Assembly (NCBI GenBank): GCA_023140455.1 | Contig: JAGLLQ010000162.1 | Span: 1-12,296 of the forward strand | Source: Desulfobacteraceae bacterium | GTDB taxonomy: Bacteria; Desulfobacterota; Desulfobacteria; Desulfobacterales; Desulfobacteraceae | Direction of reading: 5' to 3' | DNA length: 12,296 bases | Shown: piece after piece, positions 7,017 through 12,296 of the stretch | Layout of the letters: each line of letters starts with the position of its first letter | Position numbering within the stretch: position 1 is the stretch's first letter | Notes under the pieces: model-generated | What the model saw: only the letters and a program-made list of their open reading frames with translations | What the model was told of the DNA's origin: nothing | Database searches by the model: none | Position numbers and translations under genes: made by a program

Positions 7017-8123
7017 ATGCATTTTGTTTTCCTAAGCTCGACAATGAAGTTTACCGGAGGCACTAAATTATTATTTGATTATGCCTCGTATCTGCGTCAA
7101 GCAGGTCATAAGGTTGACGTTTTAGTTAAGAGTAAGGTTGGCACATTAAAAGATAGTATATATGTAACTGTAGTAAAGAATTTTAATTCAGAAACCATAC
7201 CTGAATGTGATTTGGTTATAGCAACAACCCCTCGAGATCTGCAACAAGCCTTAGATAGCAAGAAAAATAAAGTGGTGAATTTTTGTCAGGGTCTTCAGGT
7301 TATTGGTCTTGAAGAACGTATCAAGGGTTATGGTATACCTTTTAGGTTTCAGAAGAAAGGTGTTTTAAATAAGTTGAGACTGATGAGGAAAAAAATCTCA
7401 TGGCAAAGAAAAATTAATAGAATAGACAAGTTGTATAGATTACCCATGCCTGTTATTACAGTTGCTAAGCCCTTGCAAAGGATTTTCGAACGGCGTTATG
7501 GCCAGAAAGTTGATCTTTGTGTTAACGGAGTCCATGAGAAATATTTTTTTCCTTTAAGTGAGAGAAGAGAAATTAAGATTAATCCTGATAGTCCTCTCAG
7601 GATTTTAAGTGTTGGACCTCTTGATGTTTCTGTTAAAGGAATTGCAATAACACTTGATGCTATAAAGAAATTAAAAGACAATGGTATCCCGATTCATTTT
7701 ACAAGGGTAGCACCTGAGTTTATTGATATTGAAAAAGACAACCCTTGTGTTGATAAGTTTTTTGAAAATGTTAGCCCGGAAAAAATGGGCGAAATTATGC
7801 GTTCGTCTGACATATATATATCAAACTCTTTTGCTGCAGAGGGGTTTGGTCTGCCAGCAATTGAAGCTCTGTCCTGTGGTTTATTGTGTGTTCTCAGCTC
7901 TATTCCCAGCTATAAAAGTTTTTCAATTCGAGATGATTTTTGTTTTTTTCTTGATGAAAATAATGATGACGGAACTGTTAAAGCTATTCATCAAATAATA
8001 CAACTGCAAAAAAGCCAGATAGAGAATGTCAGGAACAATGCTTTAGAGGTGGCATCGGACTTTTCTTTAGCGAAAGCCTGTAAACGTTTTGAGCAAATAT
8101 TGATAAAGCTAAGTAAGATTTAA
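7017..8123 (+). CDS. Glycosyltransferase family 4 (GT-B fold) protein
   Basis: A 368-residue complete GT4 enzyme, expected to move a sugar from a nucleotide-sugar to a glycan or glycolipid in the cytoplasm. The N-terminal domain starts with a beta strand and the glycine motif FTGGTKLLFDYASYLRQAGH (12-31). The linker contains VNGVHEKYFFP (169-179), typical of the domain junction. The C-terminal domain opens with LSVGPLDVSVKG (197-208) and carries the E-x7-E motif EGFGLPAIE at 275-283 that binds the donor, then ALSCG. No membrane helix or signal peptide is evident. The start at 7017 gives the expected short lead before the glycine loop; GGAG at 6998-7001 is 15 bases upstream, a long spacing. 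The gene lies 81 bp after the carbamoyltransferase remnant and is the only intact gene in the 6.4-8.3 kb stretch. Donor and acceptor are unknown. Confidence 0.9.
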   Translation: MHFVFLSSTMKFTGGTKLLFDYASYLRQAGHKVDVLVKSKVGTLKDSIYVTVVKNFNSETIPECDLVIATTPRDLQQALDSKKNKVVNFCQGLQVIGLEERIKGYGIPFRFQKKGVLNKLRLMRKKISWQRKINRIDKLYRLPMPVITVAKPLQRIFERRYGQKVDLCVNGVHEKYFFPLSERREIKINPDSPLRILSVGPLDVSVKGIAITLDAIKKLKDNGIPIHFTRVAPEFIDIEKDNPCVDKFFENVSPEKMGEIMRSSDIYISNSFAAEGFGLPAIEALSCGLLCVLSSIPSYKSFSIRDDFCFFLDENNDDGTVKAIHQIIQLQKSQIENVRNNALEVASDFSLAKACKRFEQILIKLSKI

Positions 8124-8188
8124 TGGATTGGAGACATTATGGGAATGATCCATGTGAAATCCATCTATTGAACCTATTAATTATTTGA
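8123..8188 (+). pseudogene. 21-codon mini-ORF overlapping the GT4 stop (possible gene start remnant)
   Basis: An ATG at 8123 overlaps the GT4 stop as TAATG, an arrangement typical of translational coupling. The frame reads MDWRHYGNDPCEIHL and six more residues before TGA at 8186. The composition (W, H, C, P, mixed charge) looks like coding sequence rather than A+T-rich spacer translation. I cannot assign it to a family. It could be the 5' stump of a deleted downstream gene, a tiny coupled peptide, or chance. Confidence 0.25.
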
Positions 8189-8195
8189 CCGCTAA

Positions 8196-8224
8196 TTGCT
8201 GTTTGGGTTTTCATATGCTATACA
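8196..8224 (+). promoter_or_regulatory. Possible promoter for the glycerophosphotransferase-like gene
   Basis: TTGCTG (8196-8201), 17 bases, then TATACA (8219-8224) is a fair sigma70-like match within the 187-bp gap before the gene at 8311. It would give a leader of about 80 bases. TTGACC (8185-8190) nearby is a better -35 but has no -10 at the right distance. Confidence 0.3.
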
Positions 8225-8310
8225 ATCTCATGATTAATAAATGTTGAGAGTAGTTGTTTGCCTTAGTTGTTCTTTCTTTTGAAAAAGAATTGATTTGTTA
8301 CAAGTAGAAA

Positions 8311-9690
8311 ATGCAAAAAGAAGCTATGAGACCTTATTCGAAAAGTAATTTTTTTAGACATCTAAAGGATAGGTTTTATAATATTTTGCATAGTAAGCGA
8401 AAAAGGAAAGATATAAAAAATTATTTTCGATATATAAGAAATATTAAAAGAGCTTCCACTTTGAGGGAAAATTATAGAAAAATTTTTTTAAAAATTAAGA
8501 ATCGGTTAGATAACCCTGATGAAAAGCTTAAAATTATTTTTACAGTCAGTCAAAGAACAAAATGGAACTGCCAAAAGCTTTTTGAACTTTTAGATAAGAG
8601 TGAAAGAATAGATTGTAAAATTGCACTCTTAAAGCCACCATACGATGATTTCGATGTGTCATTAAATAATATAGAATACCAGAAAGATTATAATTTTTTT
8701 AAAAAAATTAATAATAATTTGATTAGTTTATATGATATTAAAACTAATCAACAGAGATCTTTAAAAACATTAAATGCTGATATAATTTTTCACCAACAAC
8801 CGATTAAAAAATTAGTCGAAAATCAACCTCTTGATTCTTTAAACGCCTATATCCATTATTCTTTTAGCCTATTGGAAAAAAGTGATTTTTATTATCGCTC
8901 AACTTTTTTCTTTAATCTATGGAAGTATTATTGTGAATCTGAGACCCAGGCAAAAGCGTTCTTTAATATTAATAAATCGCACAGTAGCAGGGTGAAGGTC
9001 GTTGGATATCCAAAATTAGATACATATTTTGGATCTGATCTTACTGATTATAAAAAATTATGGAAATCAGGTGATATTAAACTCAAAAGGATAATTTATG
9101 CACCCTCACATTCTTTAAAAACACCACCTTTATTGCATGGTACATTCCATCTAAATTATCAATATTTTCTCAAACTTGCAAAAACAAATACGCAAATTCA
9201 ATGGATTCTAAGCCCACATCCAAGATTAAAAATTGAAGTTAAGGCAATAGGATTAATGACAAACAATGAATATAGAAATTACCTTAATGAATGGGACATG
9301 TTGCCCAATGCAAAAGTTTTTGAAAATGGAAACTACTTCGAAATTTTTAAAACTTCTGATGCGTTAATTACTGATTGCGAAAGTTTTTTAGGAGAGTATT
9401 TGCCAACAAAAAAGCCAATTATTCAACTTACCGAAAATTGTGTGCCAAGATATAATGAGTTTGGTAATAAATTGATTGGAAATTTTTATCAAGCAAATAA
9501 TAACAAAGAAGTCGAACATTTAATACAAGATGTTATCATTTTAAATAATGATAAGCTTAAAGAAGCACGAATTAACATGATTAAATATCTAATACCATAC
9601 AATCAATATGCTTCCGAAAAAATCAAGAATGATTTATATAAATTATTTGAATTAGAGTGTGGAAATGACATAGTAGATATTAAGGAATGA
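8311..9690 (+). CDS. CDP-glycerol glycerophosphotransferase-like (TagB/TagF-type) protein
   Basis: A 459-residue protein whose C-terminal half carries the landmarks of the CDP-glycerol:glycerophosphate transferase family, GT-B enzymes that add polyol-phosphate units in teichoic acids and in some Gram-negative capsules and LPS. These are VVGYPKLDTYF (230-240), IIYAPSHS (261-268), ILSPHPRLK (299-307, the family H-P-R/K motif), YFEIFKTSDALITDCESF (342-359) and EYLPTKKPIIQL (362-373). The first 70 residues are strongly basic and predicted helical (LHSKRKRKDI and similar), which could hold it at the membrane. No signal peptide is seen. The start is unsure: the ATG at 8311 and another at 8326 both have weak ribosome-binding sites. 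Codons are visibly more A+T-rich than in lptG or msbA, suggesting separate acquisition. The actual donor (CDP-glycerol, CDP-ribitol or another) is not readable. No CDP-glycerol synthesis gene lies in the window. Confidence 0.75.
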   Translation: MQKEAMRPYSKSNFFRHLKDRFYNILHSKRKRKDIKNYFRYIRNIKRASTLRENYRKIFLKIKNRLDNPDEKLKIIFTVSQRTKWNCQKLFELLDKSERIDCKIALLKPPYDDFDVSLNNIEYQKDYNFFKKINNNLISLYDIKTNQQRSLKTLNADIIFHQQPIKKLVENQPLDSLNAYIHYSFSLLEKSDFYYRSTFFFNLWKYYCESETQAKAFFNINKSHSSRVKVVGYPKLDTYFGSDLTDYKKLWKSGDIKLKRIIYAPSHSLKTPPLLHGTFHLNYQYFLKLAKTNTQIQWILSPHPRLKIEVKAIGLMTNNEYRNYLNEWDMLPNAKVFENGNYFEIFKTSDALITDCESFLGEYLPTKKPIIQLTENCVPRYNEFGNKLIGNFYQANNNKEVEHLIQDVIILNNDKLKEARINMIKYLIPYNQYASEKIKNDLYKLFELECGNDIVDIKE

Positions 9691-9736
9691 AAAAGAATTT
9701 GAATAATGAAATGGAATGCTTCTAAGATATATCAGC

Positions 9737-9752
9737 AGGAATGATTGATTTG
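9737..9752 (+). promoter_or_regulatory. Ribosome-binding site that questions the msbA start
   Basis: AGGA occupies 9737-9740, directly against the ATG at 9741, with zero spacing. A TTG in the same frame at 9750-9752 sits 9 bases after AGGA, a normal distance. An in-frame stop at 9723-9725 rules out a start much further upstream. Initiation at TTG would remove three residues (MID) only, with no effect on the fold. Confidence 0.45.
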
Positions 9753-11507
9753 AAATTAATAACAAACAAATTCACTAAAAGGCAAAAACATTTATTTAAT
9801 ATTATTATTAAATATTGGAGATGGTTTGCAATCGGGATGGTATGTTCAGTAGTTGGTGCTGTATCATCTTCTGCATCTGCCTATCTAGTAAAACCATTAC
9901 TTGATGACATCTTTATAAATAAAGACAAAACAATGATGCTTATTATTCCAGGTCTTGTAATTCTGATTTCGTTAATAAAAGGAGTTACATCATACGGGCG
10001 AGAATATTTCATGAAAAATGTAGGATTGAGCGTCACTCGGGATTTGCGGGGTTTACTTTATGCAAAGATCATTGAGCTCCCTCTTCAATTTTTTCATAAA
10101 GAAAAAGTGGGCGTTCTTATGTCAAGAATCACCTACGACATAGCAATTTTAAAAACGATTGTTTCTTCTTCCATTACCAATGTCATTTCAGATGAATTAA
10201 CTTTAATAGGACTTATTGGAGTTGTAGTATATATGGATTGGTCCCTTGCAATTTGGACTTTATTAATAATGCCTCTTGCCAGTTATCCTATCATAAAACT
10301 TGGTCGAAGGATTAGAAAATTTAGTATTAGTGTCCAGGAAACTATTGCAGGCTTAAATTCATTTTTACTTGAGACTTTTTCAGGGGTTAAGATTGTGAAA
10401 ATTTTCACAAAAGAATCCTTTGAAAAGAAAAGATTCTCTGAAACCAATGAGAGATATCTAAAACTTGGTATGAAGAGAGTAAAAGCACAGGCCCTGAGTA
10501 CTCCAACAATGGAAGCTCTTGGAGGGGTTGCTATAGCATGTGTTGTATGGATTGGAGGTTCTCGAGTGATTGAAGGTATATCCACGCCGGGAACTTTTTT
10601 TTCTTTTCTTGCAGCTGTGGTAATGATGTATAGCCCGGTAAGAAAATTAAGTAAGCTTTATGGTAATATACAACCCGGGTTTGCAGCAATGGATAGAATA
10701 TATGCTATATTGGAAAAAGAACCAGACATAATGGAATCCAGACACTCGTCTACATTGGAAGGCTCAGAATTAGATGTTGAGTTTAAAAATGTTCACTTTG
10801 AATATAATAAAGAAAGTGGTCCTGTATTAAAAAATATTAATCTCCATGTTGCTAAAGGAGAGATACTTGCCTTAGTGGGAATGAGTGGGGGGGGGAAAAC
10901 TACCCTTATTAATCTTATCCCAAGATTCTTTAATATTACAAAGGGCGAACTTTTAATTGGTAATAAAAATATACAAAAATTTTCACTGAAATCTTTAAGA
11001 GAGAAAATTTCCATTGTAACTCAGGAACCAATTTTATTTAATGAAACTATAAGAGATAATATAAGATATGGTAAAACTGATGCAACTGATGAAGAGATTG
11101 AGAGTGCTGCGAAATCGGCATTTGCATATGATTTTGTTCAAGGCTTTCCAAAAGGTTTTGAGACTCGCATTGGCGAGCTTGGAAATCGTCTTTCCGGAGG
11201 TGAAAAGCAGAGAATATGTATCGCAAGAGCACTGATAAAAGATGCCCCCATACTTATTCTTGATGAGGCAACTTCTGCCCTTGATGCAGAAGCAGAAAGA
11301 GTTGTTCAAAAAGCCTTGGGGAACTTAATGAAAAATAGAACAACTTTTGTGATTGCCCATCGGCTTTCAACAATAGAGTATACCGACAGAGTAATCCTTA
11401 TAAAAAACGGAGAAATTAAAGAGCAGGGAAGGCATGAAGAGTTAATGGCTCAGAAAGGTGAATATCATAAATTGTATACTATGCAAAATTCTTCAAGCAG
11501 TGAATAA
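9741..11507 (+). CDS. msbA: Lipid A export ABC transporter MsbA (permease-ATPase fusion)
   Basis: MsbA is a homodimeric half-transporter that uses ATP to flip lipid A-core across the inner membrane. The 588-residue length is normal. The membrane domain (about 27-310) shows helices at about 27-50, 65-86, 145-165, 168-186, 258-275 and 283-300, with SAYLVKPLLDDIFINKDKTM (46-65) and DWSLAIWTLLIMPLASYPI (166-184) as in MsbA proteins. The ATPase domain has Walker A GMSGGGKTT (380-388), Q-loop TQEPILF (427-433), signature LSGGEKQR (484-491), Walker B ILILDE (504-509), D-loop SALD and the switch histidine AHRLS (539-543). All catalytic residues are present. The start is uncertain: AGGA at 9737-9740 touches the ATG, while a TTG at 9750 (codon 4) has proper spacing. 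The gene is 50 bp after the glycerophosphotransferase-like gene and 23 bp before the next glycosyltransferase, so it is probably in one plus-strand unit. Confidence 0.93.
   Translation: MIDLKLITNKFTKRQKHLFNIIIKYWRWFAIGMVCSVVGAVSSSASAYLVKPLLDDIFINKDKTMMLIIPGLVILISLIKGVTSYGREYFMKNVGLSVTRDLRGLLYAKIIELPLQFFHKEKVGVLMSRITYDIAILKTIVSSSITNVISDELTLIGLIGVVVYMDWSLAIWTLLIMPLASYPIIKLGRRIRKFSISVQETIAGLNSFLLETFSGVKIVKIFTKESFEKKRFSETNERYLKLGMKRVKAQALSTPTMEALGGVAIACVVWIGGSRVIEGISTPGTFFSFLAAVVMMYSPVRKLSKLYGNIQPGFAAMDRIYAILEKEPDIMESRHSSTLEGSELDVEFKNVHFEYNKESGPVLKNINLHVAKGEILALVGMSGGGKTTLINLIPRFFNITKGELLIGNKNIQKFSLKSLREKISIVTQEPILFNETIRDNIRYGKTDATDEEIESAAKSAFAYDFVQGFPKGFETRIGELGNRLSGGEKQRICIARALIKDAPILILDEATSALDAEAERVVQKALGNLMKNRTTFVIAHRLSTIEYTDRVILIKNGEIKEQGRHEELMAQKGEYHKLYTMQNSSSSE
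10887..10895 (+). repeat. Nine-G homopolymer inside the msbA Walker A codons
   Basis: Nine consecutive G residues encode the GGG of the Walker A motif (AGT then three GGG codons then AAA). The frame is intact. Such a run stands out in this A+T-rich DNA and is a known type of slippage tract; it is also a common place for sequencing errors. Confidence 0.9.
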
Positions 11508-11530
11508 ATTAAAAAAATATTGGAGTAATT

Positions 11531-12296
11531 TTGTTTGATCAAAAAGTAACAATCCTTGTTCCGAATTATAAGACACTTATGCTGACAAAACTTTGTCTGC
11601 GTCTTATTAGAAAGCATACAAATCCTGCAATGATTCATGTGATTGTAATTGACAACGACTCTGCTGATGAATCTACAGAATATTTAAGATCTCTTACCTG
11701 GATTGAACTTATTGAGAGAAAGAGGGTTAAAGGAGAAATCCCGGCTTTATCACATTCAAGAGCTCTTGATCTTGCATTGGAACAAGTAAAGACACCATAT
11801 GTCCTGTCAATCCATACAGATACATTTATTAAAGATTCACATTGGCTCAGGGCTTTAATTGATGAGATAGAAAAGGATTCAAATATAGCCGGAGTCGGTT
11901 CCTGGAAACTTGAAGATGCACCATCGTTTTATAAACGCTTTTGGAAAATTTTTGAATTCAGGATAAGAAAACTTGTTTATTTATTGAATAAAAATGAAAA
12001 AAAACTTAAACATGTACAATCCCAGCATAAGAGTGGATATTACGATTTGTTTCAGAACAATAGTTTGTATCTCAATTATAGTGATAAAGACTACTATTAT
12101 CTGAGGAGTCATTGTGCACTTTATCGTATGGATTTGATCAGGAAATATAATCTTACTTTCAGCGGTGGAAAAAAAACTGCGGGTTCTCAGATGCATAATA
12201 TTCTTTTGCAAAATAATCATAAAATGATTTTTCTTTCACCTAATTTTCTAAATAGACACCTTGTACATTTAAATCATGCTACCATGGTACTTCATC
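11531..12296 (+). CDS. Glycosyltransferase family 2 protein, 3' end outside window
   Basis: An open frame of 255 codons runs from a TTG at 11531 to the window edge. It has a clear GT2 N-terminus: KVTILVPNYKTLMLTKLCL (5-23), HVIVIDNDSADESTEYL (39-55) and SHSRALDLALEQVKTPYVLS (77-96), followed by IHTDTFI in the place of the metal-binding motif, similar to the NPDT version of rhamnosyltransferase-like GT2 enzymes. TTG is chosen because GGAG (11522-11525) lies 5 bases upstream and because the first ATG in frame (11579) would remove the first beta strand. It follows msbA by 23 bp on the same strand and is probably co-transcribed. The role inferred is sugar transfer onto LPS or another surface glycan. 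The region after about residue 120 is less conserved and I see no transmembrane segment in it. Confidence 0.85.
   Translation, partial: MFDQKVTILVPNYKTLMLTKLCLRLIRKHTNPAMIHVIVIDNDSADESTEYLRSLTWIELIERKRVKGEIPALSHSRALDLALEQVKTPYVLSIHTDTFIKDSHWLRALIDEIEKDSNIAGVGSWKLEDAPSFYKRFWKIFEFRIRKLVYLLNKNEKKLKHVQSQHKSGYYDLFQNNSLYLNYSDKDYYYLRSHCALYRMDLIRKYNLTFSGGKKTAGSQMHNILLQNNHKMIFLSPNFLNRHLVHLNHATMVLH

Noticed and set aside
7723..7998. Plus-strand 91-codon frame inside the GT4 gene
   Set aside because: It overlaps the EGFGLPAIE coding region in another frame and has no family features.
8123..8164. Inverted repeat ATGGATT ... AATCCAT after the GT4 gene
   Set aside because: The 28-base loop and lack of a following T-run make it a poor terminator; it also overlaps the mini-ORF.
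11034..11309. Antisense open frames within the MsbA ATPase domain
   Set aside because: They lie opposite the Walker B and signature codons of msbA and have no recognisable domain or ribosome-binding site.
11981..12220. Antisense 79-codon frame near the right edge
   Set aside because: The plus-strand frame through the same bases is a continuous GT2 protein with a good start; the antisense translation is low complexity.
1..12296. CRISPR array, tRNA, rRNA, transposase, integrase or JUMPstart/ops element
   Set aside because: No regularly spaced repeats, cloverleaf-like sequence, rRNA-like block, mobile-element protein or GGCGGTAG ops core was seen.

Overview
The window is an envelope-biogenesis locus from a Gram-negative bacterium with A+T-rich DNA. 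LptF, LptG, LpxK, an LpxL/HtrB-type acyltransferase and MsbA are all present, so the cell makes lipid A and exports lipopolysaccharide (LPS). The wording of the proteins, especially MsbA, LptF/G and the partial glycosyltransferase at the right end, resembles sulfate-reducing 'deltaproteobacteria' (Desulfobacterota, perhaps Desulfobacterales). That placement is inference from memory of family sequences, not a search.

Layout. Positions 1-3341 (+) hold a tight lptF (5' end outside the window) - lptG - lpxK run. A 74-bp convergent gap follows. Positions 3416-6213 (-) hold a three-gene operon, read from right to left: GT2 glycosyltransferase, GT4 glycosyltransferase, lipid A-type acyltransferase. 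The last two genes overlap by ATGA, and a good sigma70-type promoter lies just upstream. Positions 6214-6465 are a divergent intergenic region containing that promoter, a weaker plus-strand candidate and a hairpin that includes a perfect Shine-Dalgarno sequence with no gene behind it. Positions 6466-8310 (+) hold a broken carbamoyltransferase gene, an intact GT4 glycosyltransferase and a 21-codon mini-ORF that may be another remnant. Positions 8311-12296 (+) hold a CDP-glycerol glycerophosphotransferase-like gene (very A+T-rich), msbA, and the first 255 codons of a GT2 glycosyltransferase that starts at TTG and runs off the window.

How it fits together. LpxK phosphorylates the lipid A precursor at the 4' position. 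The LpxL-like enzyme acylates it. The glycosyltransferases and the glycerophosphotransferase-like protein would build or decorate the core or outer sugar. MsbA flips the lipid A-core across the inner membrane, and LptF/LptG (with LptB, not seen here) pull LPS out toward the outer membrane. The stretch between lpxK and msbA looks like a variable glycan-modification segment set into conserved lipid A genes: mixed orientation, broken genes and differing base composition.

I found no clearly new system. The items most worth checking are the carbamoyltransferase remnant, the glycerophosphotransferase-like enzyme in an LPS setting, the nine-G run in the MsbA Walker A codons, the ambiguous msbA start, and the hairpin with an orphan ribosome-binding site. 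No gene-free stretch exceeds 300 bases. The longest (6214-6465) is described in the regulatory entries.
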